From Winogradskya humida (lineage in GTDB: Bacteria; Actinomycetota; Actinomycetes; Mycobacteriales; Micromonosporaceae): 64,000 bases of DNA. The stretch covers positions 245,370 to 309,369 of the forward strand of contig NZ_BOMN01000041.1 of NCBI RefSeq assembly GCF_016862215.1, given 5' to 3'. The stretch's first letter is position 1. Each line of letters opens with the position of its first letter. The position numbers were made by a program, and so were the translations under genes. The notes beneath the pieces are model-generated. The model saw nothing but the letters and a program-made list of their open reading frames with translations, had not been told where the DNA came from and ran no database searches. Of this stretch, positions 26,293 to 35,237 are shown in pieces.

Positions 26293-26561
26293 GCGGCAAG
26301 CTCCAGAAGGTCGCGTACAAGCCGGTAGGTCTGCTGCTGGGCGTCGCGGCCGGCGCCATCGCCGGTGCGGTGTTCAAGGAGGTCTGGAAGCTCGCCGTCG
26401 GTGAGGATGACGCTCCCACGCCGGACGACGAAGAGCGTGGCTGGGGTGAGGTCCTCGCGGCCGCTGCTATCTCCGGCGCCATCTTCTCCGTTGTCCGCGC
26501 GGCGGTACAGCGCGGCGGGGCGGTCGGTGTCCGCAAGGTGACAGGCTCCTGGCCCGATTAA
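26289..26561 (+). CDS. DUF4235 family membrane protein
   Basis: 90 aa. The pattern KVAYKPVGLLLGVAAGAIAGAVFKEVWKL, then a charged loop and AAAISGAIFSVVRAAVQRGGAVGVRKVTG, is DUF4235: two membrane helices around an acidic linker. It is the last gene of the trio and is followed by a good terminator. Confidence 0.88.
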   Translation: MSGKLQKVAYKPVGLLLGVAAGAIAGAVFKEVWKLAVGEDDAPTPDDEERGWGEVLAAAAISGAIFSVVRAAVQRGGAVGVRKVTGSWPD

Positions 26562-26590
26562 GGTCAGACATAACCGGATCGACCAAGGTC

Positions 26591-26620
26591 AAGGCCCTCA
26601 GCGTCGCTGAGGGCCTTTTC
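26591..26620 (+). terminator. Intrinsic terminator after the DUF4235 gene
   Basis: AAGGCCCTCAGC pairs with GCTGAGGGCCTT around a three-base loop and is followed by TTTC. Confidence 0.88.
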
Positions 26621-26845
26621 ATTGCGGAGAGTAAGGCCCACTCATTTCCCACTAAGGGGAAGCTTTATCGACGCTTCCTCGGGTACAGTGTGGCCAGTTT
26701 TTGTGTACGTGGTTCAGCTGGTAAGCCTTTCGCAGAAACCCTGCTGCGAGGGGCACTCCTTCTGTGGCCGTTCGCGGCGCCGCTGCTCGAAAACGACCAT
26801 CGGCTCTGCGACACCGGGCCGAAATTTCCAGAAGGAGAGTTCAGC

Positions 26846-27049
26846 ATGGCGCAAGGAACCGTGAAGTGGTTCAACGCAGACAAGGGCTTCGGCTTCATCA
26901 CCGTTGACGGCGGGGGTGCTGACGTGTTCGTCCACTTCTCGGCCATCCAGACGAGCGGGTATCGCACTCTGGAGGAGAACCAGCGGGTCGAGTTCGAGAT
27001 CGCCCAGGGCCAGAAGGGCCCGCAGGCGGAGCAGGTCCGGCCCCTCTAA
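26846..27049 (+). CDS. Cold-shock protein
   Basis: 67 aa, full family length. RNA-binding motifs KGFGFITV and VFVHFSAI are intact, as is the start MAQGTVKWFNADKG. It binds single-stranded RNA and acts as an RNA chaperone. AGAAGGAG precedes the ATG. The 284 bases upstream, after the terminator, hold no other gene; TACAGT at 26684-26689 is a possible -10, which would give a leader of about 150 bases, as is usual for cold-shock genes. Confidence 0.95.
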   Translation: MAQGTVKWFNADKGFGFITVDGGGADVFVHFSAIQTSGYRTLEENQRVEFEIAQGQKGPQAEQVRPL

Positions 27050-27109
27050 GACCAACCCGCCGGCTTTGCGCCGGCAGCTGATCGCCTGGCGGAGATCGGC
27101 TCTAGCGGT

Positions 27110-27148
27110 AAGCCCCGCTCCTCGGTTCCTCCCGAGAGGCGGGGCTTT
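27110..27148 (+). terminator. Terminator of the cold-shock gene
   Basis: AAGCCCCGC and GCGGGGCTT enclose an inner CTCGG/CCGAG stem, ending in TTTCG. A smaller GC-rich hairpin (GCCGGC twice, from 27059) lies just before it. Confidence 0.8.
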
Positions 27149-27150
27149 CG

Positions 27151-27235
27151 CTATGAGCGACGTGACCGGGCCGCTATGAGTGACGGGCCGCTATGAGTGA
27201 CGGGCCGTTGTGAGTGACCGGGCCGTTGTGAGTGG
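27151..27235. repeat. 17-bp tandem repeat array
   Basis: Units of the type CTATGAGTGACGGGCCG occur about five times in a row; the copies at 27174-27190 and 27191-27207 are identical and the flanking ones diverge (TTGTGAGTGACCGGGCCG). The array fills the space between the terminator and the 3' end of the next minus-strand gene. It has no spacers, so it is not a CRISPR array. Confidence 0.8.
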
Positions 27236-27685
27236 CTAGGCAGCGAGTGAACGCTTGTATTTGCTGCGGGTGCGCACGCCGATGACGATCAGGGCGAGGC
27301 CGGCGATCGCCACGACGGGGCCGATGACGGCGAAGATCTTCACGCCGCTCATCGAGCTGTTCGTGACCAGGTCGAGGCCCTGCGCGGTCCACAGCACGCC
27401 GGTGACCAGGCACAGCATGCCGCCTGTCAGCCAGGCCCAGCCCTTCAGCGGCACAGCCTCCGGGGCCGGATCGACCAGCGGCGACTCAGGGGCGGGCCCG
27501 TCAGCGGCAGGGACACCGTTGACCGGGGCGTTTCCCCAGGTGCCGCCGCCGTTGACCGGAGCGTTTCCCCAGGTGCCGCCGCCGCTGATGGGGGCGGAGA
27601 TCTGCGGGGCAGGGGGCGGCTGACCCCACGGCTCACGGCCGCCGGGTGCCGGTTGCCGGCCCGGCCACTGGTCACCAGCGGTCAT
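27236..27685 (-). CDS. Two-helix membrane protein with Pro/Gly-rich repeat N-terminus
   Basis: 149 aa. The N-terminal 75 residues are Pro/Gly/Gln-rich and hold two exact copies of GGGTWGNAPVNG from a 36-bp tandem repeat. Then come two membrane helices (LTGGMLCLVTGVLWTAQGL and AVIGPVVAIAGLALIVIGV) and a basic tail. Its start overlaps the aldo/keto reductase stop by 14 bases, so it is likely cotranscribed. Function unknown. Confidence 0.65.
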   Translation of the reverse strand: MTAGDQWPGRQPAPGGREPWGQPPPAPQISAPISGGGTWGNAPVNGGGTWGNAPVNGVPAADGPAPESPLVDPAPEAVPLKGWAWLTGGMLCLVTGVLWTAQGLDLVTNSSMSGVKIFAVIGPVVAIAGLALIVIGVRTRSKYKRSLAA

Positions 27686-28649
27686 GGACCTGGGGCCGGA
27701 TCAGCTCGTCGTACACGGACTGGACGACGTCGTGGGCGGCCTGCGGCAGCGGCGGCAGAGCGGCAGCGGCGGCGTTGAGGCGGGCCTGGTCGGCGTTGCG
27801 GGCGCCGGGGATAACCACGGTGATCGCGGGGTGGTCGAGGATCCAGCGCAGCGCGAACTGGGCCATCGTGAATTCCGCGGGGACCGCCGGACGCAGCCGG
27901 CTGACCGCCTCCAGCCCGGTGGAGAAGTCCACTCCGGAGAACGTCTCACCGACGTCGAATGCCTCGCCGTGGCGGTTGTAGTTGCGGTGGTCGTCCGAGC
28001 CGAACTGCGTCTGCTCGTCGTAACGGCCGGACAGCAGCCCCGATGCGAGGGGCACGCGGGCGATGATGCCGACGCCCGCCGCAGCTGCCGCCGGAAGGAC
28101 CTTTTCCAAGGGCTTGAGACGCAGGGCATTAACGATGATTTGTACGCTGGCCGTGCCCGGTCGCGCGATTGCCGCGAGTGCTTCGTCGACTTTCTCCACA
28201 CTTACGCCATACGCAGCGATGCGCTTTTCGGCAACAAGTGTGTCAAGTGAGTCGTACACCTCGTCGGAGCTGAAGACGGGCGTCGGCGGGCAATGCAACT
28301 GAACCAGGTCGAGCGTTTCCACACCAAGGTTGGAACGGGACCGATCCGTCCAGGCGCGGAAGTTATCGAGCGTGTAGTTGCCCGGTTCCTGTGCCATCCG
28401 GCGGCCCATCTTGGTGGCCACCGTCAATTGCGGGCGGTCCTTGATGAATGAGCCGATGACCTGCTCGCTTCGGCCGTCACCATAGACGTCGGCCGTATCG
28501 ATGAACGTCACACCCGCATCGACCGCCGCACCGAGGGTCGCGTGCGCGTCCTCCTCGCTGACGTCGCCCCAGTCGGCACCCAGCTGCCAGGCGCCCAGAC
28601 CGATGACTCCCACATCGCGGCCGAGCCGCTCGAATCTGCGCTTTTCCAC
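27672..28649 (-). CDS. Aldo/keto reductase
   Basis: 325 aa. The catalytic tetrad is visible: Asp and Tyr in TFIDTADVYGDG, Lys in TVATKMG and His in LVQLHCPP. The end has the usual NADPH-binding VIPGARNADQA. It is a cytoplasmic carbonyl reductase of broad family type; the substrate is not deducible. GTG start at 28649, divergent from the methyltransferase gene. A part near 28,120-28,260 has lower GC than the rest. Confidence 0.9.
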   Translation of the reverse strand: MEKRRFERLGRDVGVIGLGAWQLGADWGDVSEEDAHATLGAAVDAGVTFIDTADVYGDGRSEQVIGSFIKDRPQLTVATKMGRRMAQEPGNYTLDNFRAWTDRSRSNLGVETLDLVQLHCPPTPVFSSDEVYDSLDTLVAEKRIAAYGVSVEKVDEALAAIARPGTASVQIIVNALRLKPLEKVLPAAAAAGVGIIARVPLASGLLSGRYDEQTQFGSDDHRNYNRHGEAFDVGETFSGVDFSTGLEAVSRLRPAVPAEFTMAQFALRWILDHPAITVVIPGARNADQARLNAAAAALPPLPQAAHDVVQSVYDELIRPQVHDRW

Positions 28650-28726
28650 GGCAGGAGCCTAGCTCAACCGGGGGTGCGCGATGTTAGGCTGCGAAACAAG
28701 ACGTACGTACGGTTTGGAGAAACGTC

Positions 28727-29512
28727 ATGTGGGATCCCGCTGTCTACCACCGGTTCGGCTCCGAGCGCGCCCGGCCGTTCTTCGACCTTGTGAGCAGGGT
28801 CGACGCCGCTGAGCCGCGTACGGTCATCGATCTGGGGTGTGGTCCTGGTGAACTGACCGCGACCCTCGCGCAGCGCTGGCCCGGCGCCCGGGTCGAGGGC
28901 ATCGACAGCTCGGCGGAGATGATCGAGAAGGCACGGGCCCTCGGCACGGGCGGGTTCCGGGTCGGCGACATCGCGCAGTGGCACCCGGACGGCGAGACCG
29001 ACGTGGTCGTGACGAACGCCGCCCTGCAGTGGGTGCCCGGCCACCAGGAGCTGCTGAGCACGTGGATTCGGGAGCTGCCGGCGGGGGCGTGGTTCGCGAT
29101 GCAGGTGCCGGGCAACTTCGGCGCACCGAGCCACCGGGCACTGCGAGAGCTGGCCCGCACCGAGCCGTACGCGCAGGACCTCGACGGACTGCTGCGGGAG
29201 GCACCGGTGGACGACCCGCAGGACTACGCGGCGCTGTTCCTGGACGCCGGTGCCACCGTGGACGCCTGGGAGACCACCTACCTGCACCTGCTGCCGGACA
29301 ACGGCGCGGAGCACCCGGTGCTGCGCTGGATGGACGGCACCGCACTCCGGCCGGTGCGGGCCGCGCTCGACGACACGCGGTGGCGATCCTTCCGGGCCGG
29401 ACTCGGTGCACGGCTCGCGGCGGACTACCCTGCCCGGAGCGGAAATGTCGCGTTCCCGTTCCGCCGGATCTTCCTGGTGGCGCATCTGCAGGGGGAGAGT
29501 TCATGGATCTGA
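28727..29512 (+). CDS. tam: Trans-aconitate 2-methyltransferase
   Basis: 261 aa, typical for Tam. SAM motif I VIDLGCGPGELTATL, the start MWDPAVYHRFGSERARPFFDL and TNAALQWVPGHQELL are characteristic. It methyl-esterifies trans-aconitate, which otherwise inhibits aconitase. GGAGAAACGTC precedes the ATG. Its end overlaps the adenosine deaminase start by ten bases, so the two are coupled. Confidence 0.9.
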   Translation: MWDPAVYHRFGSERARPFFDLVSRVDAAEPRTVIDLGCGPGELTATLAQRWPGARVEGIDSSAEMIEKARALGTGGFRVGDIAQWHPDGETDVVVTNAALQWVPGHQELLSTWIRELPAGAWFAMQVPGNFGAPSHRALRELARTEPYAQDLDGLLREAPVDDPQDYAALFLDAGATVDAWETTYLHLLPDNGAEHPVLRWMDGTALRPVRAALDDTRWRSFRAGLGARLAADYPARSGNVAFPFRRIFLVAHLQGESSWI

Positions 29513-30522
29513 CCTCGTTCATCGCCGGCCTGCCGAAGGCGGAGCTGCACGTGCATCACGTGGGCTCGGCGTCGCCGCGGATCGTTGCCGAGCTCGCGTC
29601 GCGGCACGAGGGGTCGCCGGTGCCGAGCGACCCGGCGGCGCTGGCCGACTACTTCGCGTTCAAGGACTTCAAGCACTTCATCGACATCTACCTCACCGTC
29701 GTGGACCTCATCCGCGACGACGAGGACGTGCGGATGCTGACCTACGAGGTCGCCCGCGAGCTGGCCCGCCAGCAGGTCCGCTATGCCGAGCTGACGATCA
29801 CGCCGTTCTCGCACGTCAAGCGGGGCATCCCGGCGCCGGCGTTCTGCGCGGCGATCGAGGACGCCCGGGCCGGTGCCGCCGCGGACTTCGGCATCGAGCT
29901 GCGCTGGTGCTTCGACATCCCGGGCGAGGCGGGGCTGCCCGCCGCCGAGGAGACCCTGCGGATCGCGCTGGAGGAACGCCCGGACGGGCTGGTCAGCTTC
30001 GGGCTGGGCGGTCCCGAGATCGGCGTGCCGCGCCCGCAGTTCAAGCCGTACTTCGACAAGGCGCGCGCCGCCGGGCTGCACAGCGTCCCGCACGCGGGGG
30101 AGACCACCGGCCCGGCGACGATCTGGGACGCGCTGCGCGACCTGGGCGCCGAGCGGATCGGCCACGGGATCGCCGCGGTCGGTGACCCGCAGCTGATGGC
30201 GTATCTCGCCGAGCACCAGATCCCGCTGGAGATCAGCCCGACCTCGAACGTGCGGACCCGGGCGGTGGCGAACATCGCCGAGCATCCGCTGCCGCAGATC
30301 GTGGCCGCGGGCGTGCCCTTCTCGATCAACTCCGACGACCCGCCGATGTTCGGCACCACGCTCGAGGAGGAGTACGCCGTCGCCGCGCACCTGCTCGAGC
30401 TGGACGCGGCCGGGGTCGCCGGGCTGGCCAAGGCCGCCGTCACCCAGTCGTTCCTGCCGACCACGACCCAGCAGAAGCTGCTGAGCGAGATCGACGACTA
30501 CACGGAAAAATGGCCCGCGTGA
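29503..30522 (+). CDS. add: Adenosine deaminase family protein
   Basis: 339 aa. Zinc ligands and catalytic residues: HVH in AELHVHHVG, HAGE in SVPHAGETTG, the His of RIGHGI and the Asp pair in SINSDDPPMFG. The N-terminal HVHHVG differs from the common HxHLEG. Actinomycetes have several paralogues, one acting on aminodeoxyfutalosine, so the substrate (adenosine or an analogue) is not certain. GGGGGAGAG precedes the ATG at 29503. Confidence 0.88.
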   Translation: MDLTSFIAGLPKAELHVHHVGSASPRIVAELASRHEGSPVPSDPAALADYFAFKDFKHFIDIYLTVVDLIRDDEDVRMLTYEVARELARQQVRYAELTITPFSHVKRGIPAPAFCAAIEDARAGAAADFGIELRWCFDIPGEAGLPAAEETLRIALEERPDGLVSFGLGGPEIGVPRPQFKPYFDKARAAGLHSVPHAGETTGPATIWDALRDLGAERIGHGIAAVGDPQLMAYLAEHQIPLEISPTSNVRTRAVANIAEHPLPQIVAAGVPFSINSDDPPMFGTTLEEEYAVAAHLLELDAAGVAGLAKAAVTQSFLPTTTQQKLLSEIDDYTEKWPA

Positions 30523-30523
30523 G

Positions 30524-30682
30524 TCAGTGACCCGCGTAGAGCGGGTCCTGCCAGACGGCGAGGACGGCGAGGATGCCGATCGTCAGGATCGCCACCACGC
30601 GGATCACCCGGCGCCGGTTGAACCGGCCCTTGGGCTCGTCCTCGTCGACCAGCGGTGCGGTACGGATGTCCGTGTCCAGCAT
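30524..30682 (-). CDS. 52-residue single-helix membrane protein
   Basis: An acidic N-terminus (MLDTDIRTAPLVDEDEP), a basic patch (RFNRRRVIR), then one helix VVAILTIGILAVLAVW and a short tail. Start at 30682, because AGGGAG lies six bases upstream; ATG at 30688 is too close to that site. It ends one base from the deaminase stop, converging. Function unknown. Confidence 0.55.
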   Translation of the reverse strand: MLDTDIRTAPLVDEDEPKGRFNRRRVIRVVAILTIGILAVLAVWQDPLYAGH

Positions 30683-30711
30683 TGTCATCTCCCTGGATAT
30701 CGTTGCCCGGC

Positions 30712-32817
30712 CTAACCGGGCAGCGCCGTCCAACTCTGGTGCCGGGTCTGTCCCGGGCTCTGCAGTGCGAGCAGGCGGGCCTCGCCGAAGCGCTGGCTGC
30801 CCACCCCGACGGCCAGGCCGCCGACGCTCGTGCGCAGGCTGAAGCCGTAGTCGGTGGCGAAGAGCCGCCACCGGCCACCCGCGCTGCAGTCGCCCTGGAC
30901 CAGCGGGGCACCGGCCACCGGGGTGCCGCCCACCGGGCCGACGCACTTGCCGGTGGCTTTCGACTGCAGCGAGAACGTGTCGGCCCCCGCGGGGACCAGC
31001 TTCCACTGTTGCTGGGCGTTGCCGTCGGTGCCGCCCAGCGTGACGGGTGTTCCGTTCGCCACCCGCGCGGCGTAGAGGTCCGCCGCGTCGTCGCCGGTCA
31101 GCGAGTTGGTGAGCACGAACCACGTGTTCGCCGCCGGGCGGGCCGCGGGTGCCGACTGGGCCTGGCCCTTGGCGGCGTACCCGAGCTCGGTGTTGCTGAT
31201 CGTCACGGCGTATTTGCTGTCCGGTTTGAGGCCGATGAGCCGGGCGCGGGTGGCCACTGTGGTCGCCACGGTCACGCCGTCGACCTGCACCTGGTACTTC
31301 GCGGTCGGGGACGCCGCGCTCCAGGTCAGCCGTACGGACGTACTCGTGGGATCGCGGATCTCCAGAACGGCCTCGACCCCGGCGGCCGCGGCCTCGGTGG
31401 TCGGCAGCGCCGAAGAAAGCGAGGGCGCTGGTTCGTCGCCACCGCCGTCCGCGAAGCCGCTGGACTGCTGCCCGGCGTTCGAGGGCGCCGTGGACGGCTC
31501 GTCGGAGGGGGCCGGCACCGCGTTGGGCGCGTCGGGCAGGTCGTCACCGCCATCGCTGCGCAGCAGGAACTCGTTCAGCGCGACGTTCCAGTTGTCGGCG
31601 AGGTAGCTGCCCTGCTTCGGGTTGGTGCTGAAGTAGTCGTCGTGCCCGCAGTCGAGACGCGTCTCGTGCTGCTTGGGGCAGACGTCGCGCATAGCCTTGC
31701 CCGACCGGTCGGGGCGGCACAGCAGGTCGTAGTTGTCGGTGCAGCTCCCGCCGCCGGTGGAGTTCGGCGAGTCCTGCAGCACCGCACCCAGCATGTGGGT
31801 GGTCTCGACGGCGGCCACCGAGGAGCTCCAGCACCCGGAGTCGACCCGGCCGTACGACGGGCCGCCGTTGTTGCGGTTGCCCAGCCCGGGCCGCTTGTCG
31901 GCGATGTACGTCCCGATGCCGCAGTACACGTGGCTGTCGGCGAACATGAGGTACTTGCGGTCGGTGCGGTTGTAGCCGAGCGTCTGCAGGGCCGCGATGG
32001 TGCGGTCGAAGGACGCGAGCGCACCCGTCGGCAGCTGCACCTCGTGCACGTCCACCCGGCACTGCGGGGTCGTCACGTAGCGGATGTGCCGGGAGCCGCC
32101 GGTCTCGGCCGCGCTCTGGTCGTAGATGGCGTCCACACCCGCCGACCAGTTGCGGATCGACCCGGCGTACTCGCTGTAACGGCTCGGGGTGCCGAACTCG
32201 TGCAGGTAGAGCACCTGGACGCGTTTGCCCGAGCGGCCGTCGGCCTCGCAGGCCACGTCGTGCGTACCCATGATGAAGTCGGCCTCGCCGGGGGCCGCGT
32301 CCGGGATCAGCGCGGGCGAGCCCACCGACAGCGAGGCGCCGCCCTCGTCGCGCACGATCTCGGCGTCCGACGGGACCGCCCCGGTCTCGCGCCGGGGCTC
32401 GTCCGGCGTCGGCGCCGCGGCTGTCACGGGGGCGACGTCCTTGCTCACCGACATCCCGGTGGGCGCGACGTCGGGGCCGTAACTGCAGGTCTCCTCGTCC
32501 AGCGAGAACGTGCCGGCGCACAGCGAATCCGACGCGGCCGCTTTCAGGCCGGCGTAGACCATGCCCTGGGTGCGGTTGTCGTCGGGCAGGGCGCCGTACG
32601 ACACCTGCTGGTCGCCCTGGTCCTTGCCGGAGCCGAAGCTGCCAGTGACGATCCCGGGACCGACGACCCCGCCGACGCCGAGCAGGACGACACCCACCGC
32701 GAGCGGGAGCAGCCTGCGGGTGCGGGAGGCCGCACGCCGGCGACCTCGGTCAGGGGCCTGCCGGCGCCCGGGCTGAGGTGCTTCCCCACGAAGCGCTAGC
32801 CGGCGGTGGGCGGACAA
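30712..32817 (-). CDS. Secreted metalloprotease-like protein with FnIII and ricin-like domains
   Basis: About 701 aa from a TTG at 32817, chosen because GAGGAG lies five bases upstream; no ATG or GTG fits. A basic N-terminus and helix (about 34-57) suggest an anchor or signal. Residues about 150-400, Cys-rich, resemble actinobacterial secreted zinc proteases with a THMLGAVLQDSPNSTGGGSC stretch, but the expected HExxH reads VETTH and the later ligand is Ser, so zinc binding is probably lost. A fibronectin type III domain (about 455-540) and a ricin-type beta-trefoil (about 560-701) follow. Likely a carbohydrate-binding extracellular protein. Confidence 0.7.
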   Translation of the reverse strand: MSAHRRLALRGEAPQPGRRQAPDRGRRRAASRTRRLLPLAVGVVLLGVGGVVGPGIVTGSFGSGKDQGDQQVSYGALPDDNRTQGMVYAGLKAAASDSLCAGTFSLDEETCSYGPDVAPTGMSVSKDVAPVTAAAPTPDEPRRETGAVPSDAEIVRDEGGASLSVGSPALIPDAAPGEADFIMGTHDVACEADGRSGKRVQVLYLHEFGTPSRYSEYAGSIRNWSAGVDAIYDQSAAETGGSRHIRYVTTPQCRVDVHEVQLPTGALASFDRTIAALQTLGYNRTDRKYLMFADSHVYCGIGTYIADKRPGLGNRNNGGPSYGRVDSGCWSSSVAAVETTHMLGAVLQDSPNSTGGGSCTDNYDLLCRPDRSGKAMRDVCPKQHETRLDCGHDDYFSTNPKQGSYLADNWNVALNEFLLRSDGGDDLPDAPNAVPAPSDEPSTAPSNAGQQSSGFADGGGDEPAPSLSSALPTTEAAAAGVEAVLEIRDPTSTSVRLTWSAASPTAKYQVQVDGVTVATTVATRARLIGLKPDSKYAVTISNTELGYAAKGQAQSAPAARPAANTWFVLTNSLTGDDAADLYAARVANGTPVTLGGTDGNAQQQWKLVPAGADTFSLQSKATGKCVGPVGGTPVAGAPLVQGDCSAGGRWRLFATDYGFSLRTSVGGLAVGVGSQRFGEARLLALQSPGQTRHQSWTALPG

Positions 32818-33036
32818 ACCATCTCCTCGTGCTGCGGGTACGCGGTGGGAGGGGGCTATGGGGTGACCACCTCCCACCGCGCGGTGGCTTCACCGACCCT
32901 GGGTGTGGGGCTGGTGCGGGCTTCGGGCCGGGAAGCCGGATGGGATCGGGTTAGAGGTTGCCAGGCCCGCTACGTCAGGGGAATGCCTTTAATACAGATC
33001 TAAGCAATCGTTGTACCGTCCGGGGTAATTCCAGTC

Positions 33037-34449
33037 TCAACCAGAGTTTTTGCGCCGCGAGGGGTCACGCTCGCGCGCCAGTCTTCCGCGGCCGACCAGC
33101 CCGAAACGATTGGCCTGTTTCGGCGGCGCGTCGGCGTCGGCGAGCAGCATCACCACGCTGGCGCCGCCCAGCGCGGCCCGGGCCAGGCTCACCGAGCCGC
33201 CCGCGTCCTGCGCCGCACGGCGGGCGATGTCGAGGCCGAGACCCGTCGAGCCCTGGTCGCTCTGGCCGCGCTGCATCGCCTTCTCCGGGTCGTCGATGCC
33301 CGGCCCGGCGTCGTCGATGCGCAGCGCCACCCACCCGTCACGGCGCGAGAGGCTGACCTCGAACGCGGTGCCCTGCGGGGTGTAGCGGAAGACGTTGCCC
33401 AGCACGGCGTCCAGGGCGGCGGCCAGCTCGGGGCGGGCCACCGGCACCGGGATGCGCAGCTGCGCGCCGACCACCTGGTACTTCCTGTTCTGGTCGCCGG
33501 CCAGCGCCGACCAGAAGACCATCCGGTCGCGCACCACCTCGGCGGCGTCGCAGAGTCCCTCCTCGGGGGCCTCCGCAACCTGGGCCGCCACCGCAGCCCG
33601 GGTCGTGTTGATCAGCTGGTCGACCTCGCCCTCCAGGGTGACGATGGCCTGCCTGATCCGCCGGATGCCGCGCCTGCGGTCCAGCTCGGCCGCGGAGAAC
33701 TCGCCGATGTGGGTGTCGTCGGGGTCGAGCGCCTCGGCGTCCAGGCGCAGCACGGTCAGGGGCGTCCGCAGCCGGTGCGACAGGTCGGCGACCAGTTCGC
33801 GTTCGCTGGTACGGGAGGTGACGAGCCGGTCGGCCATCCGGTTGAACGCGTACCCGGCCTCGGCCAGCTCGCGCGGCCCGGACGGCTGGATGCGCACGCC
33901 CAGGTCGCCGCCGCCGACGGCCATCGCGCCCTGGACGAGGTGCCGCACGGAGTCCACCGCGCCGCGGGCCAGCCGGTCGACCACGATCACCGAGCCGATG
34001 ACGAGCCCGGCCATGATGCCGAGCAGGATCCACCAGTCACGGGCGGTGCCGTCGCCGAGCTCGGAGTCGGCCACGAACACCTCGACGACCGAGGTCTTGT
34101 TGCTGACAGTGACGGGCTGGAGGCGTACGGTGCCGCCGTCGACGTCGATCTCCACGGGCTGACCGCCGCCGGCCGCGTCGGTGAGCGCCTCGGCGGAGAC
34201 CCGGCTGTTCTTGGTATCGCCGGGGGCATGCAGGACCAGGGTCCCCCCGGCTGCCCGGGTCGCGGCCTCGATGCCCTTCTTGCCCGAACCGGCGGTCACC
34301 GCACCGGCGACGGTGGCACTGCGCTGAGCGGCGGCGGACATGGCTTTGTCGCGGTGGTCGGCCCGCAGCTCCCAGCCCAGCGGGATGAGGAACGCGAGCG
34401 AAGCGACAGCGGTGGTGGCAGCGGTGACGTAGGCGAGCCGCGCCCTCAG
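33037..34449 (-). CDS. OmpR-type sensor histidine kinase
   Basis: About 470 aa. First helix AYVTAATTAVASLAFLIPLG, an extracytoplasmic part of about 120 residues, second helix WILLGIMAGLVIGSVIVVDRLA, HAMP, H-box LVADLSHRLRTPLTVLRLD and an ATPase domain with NVFRYTPQGT, DDAGPGID and GSTGLGLDIARR. No ATG, GTG or TTG lies near the expected start. The best candidate is a CTG at 34449 that overlaps the regulator stop as CTGA. It is coupled downstream of the response regulator. Confidence 0.85.
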   Translation of the reverse strand: MRARLAYVTAATTAVASLAFLIPLGWELRADHRDKAMSAAAQRSATVAGAVTAGSGKKGIEAATRAAGGTLVLHAPGDTKNSRVSAEALTDAAGGGQPVEIDVDGGTVRLQPVTVSNKTSVVEVFVADSELGDGTARDWWILLGIMAGLVIGSVIVVDRLARGAVDSVRHLVQGAMAVGGGDLGVRIQPSGPRELAEAGYAFNRMADRLVTSRTSERELVADLSHRLRTPLTVLRLDAEALDPDDTHIGEFSAAELDRRRGIRRIRQAIVTLEGEVDQLINTTRAAVAAQVAEAPEEGLCDAAEVVRDRMVFWSALAGDQNRKYQVVGAQLRIPVPVARPELAAALDAVLGNVFRYTPQGTAFEVSLSRRDGWVALRIDDAGPGIDDPEKAMQRGQSDQGSTGLGLDIARRAAQDAGGSVSLARAALGGASVVMLLADADAPPKQANRFGLVGRGRLARERDPSRRKNSG

Positions 34450-35135
34450 TCCGGCGCCACCAACCGGAATCCGACCCCCCGCACGGTGCGCAGGTAACGA
34501 GGCTTCGCCGCGGATTCGCCCAGTTTCCGACGGAGCCAGTACAGATGCACGTCGATCGTCTGGTCCTCGCCGACCGATGGCTGTCGCCATACCTCCTCCA
34601 ACAGCTCACGACGGGAAACCACCCGGCCCGGACGGGCGGCCAGATAGGCAAGCAGATCGAATTCCTTGCGGGTCAGCGCCAGTGCCTCGCCGGCGAGGGT
34701 GGCGCTGCGCTCACCGATGTCGACGCGCAGCTCTCCGACCTCGTGGACGGCGGGCTGGGCGGTGCGGCTGGCCCGGCCGACGCGGCGCAGCACCGTGGTG
34801 ATCCGCGCGTCGAGATGGGCGCCGGTGAACGGCTTGACCATGTAGTCGTCGGCGCCGGCCCGCAGCAGCCGCACCACGGTCTGCTCGTCGTCGCGGGCGG
34901 TCGCGATGATGATCGGCACATCGGTGATGCCGCGCAGCATCCGCAGCGCGTCGGAGCCGTCCAGATCGGGCAGGCCCAGATCGAGCACGACCAGATCCGG
35001 GGTCTCGGCGGCGACGCGGCGCAGGGCGTCGAGTGCCGTTCCGACGGCGTGCACGGCGTGCCCCCGGTCGGCCAGCGACCGGAGCATCGCACCGCGCACG
35101 ACGTGGTCGTCCTCGACGAGCAACACCGTGGCCAT
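34446..35135 (-). CDS. OmpR/PhoB-family response regulator
   Basis: 229 aa. Receiver domain with Asp52 (LVVLDLGLPDLDG), acidic pair at 9-10 and Lys in DYMVKPFTGAHL, then a winged helix (LTRKEFDLLAYLAARPGRVVSRRELLEEVW). It pairs with the kinase gene downstream. It starts at the ATG at 35135, which lacks a ribosome site. It is divergent from the ADP-ribosylglycohydrolase gene. Confidence 0.93.
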   Translation of the reverse strand: MATVLLVEDDHVVRGAMLRSLADRGHAVHAVGTALDALRRVAAETPDLVVLDLGLPDLDGSDALRMLRGITDVPIIIATARDDEQTVVRLLRAGADDYMVKPFTGAHLDARITTVLRRVGRASRTAQPAVHEVGELRVDIGERSATLAGEALALTRKEFDLLAYLAARPGRVVSRRELLEEVWRQPSVGEDQTIDVHLYWLRRKLGESAAKPRYLRTVRGVGFRLVAPD

Positions 35136-35237
35136 GCGAAGAAGGTACTGCCCTTGGCAAGATAGACCGAATCCGTCATCCAGCGGCATCGCTCGGCTAC
35201 TGAGCGTCATGGAAAACGTAGTAGGATTCGCGTACCG

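Noticed and set aside
25400..26561. Prophage remnant suggested by the holin-like gene
   Set aside because: No endolysin, integrase or structural genes lie nearby; holin/DUF3618/DUF4235 trios are ordinary chromosomal genes in actinomycetes.
27151..27235. Short CRISPR array
   Set aside because: Units are contiguous, about 17 bp, degenerate and without spacers; no cas genes are present.
33037..34590. Longer histidine kinase starting at 34590
   Set aside because: The extra 47 residues are Arg/Gly/Ala-rich and would overlap the regulator gene by about 140 bases.
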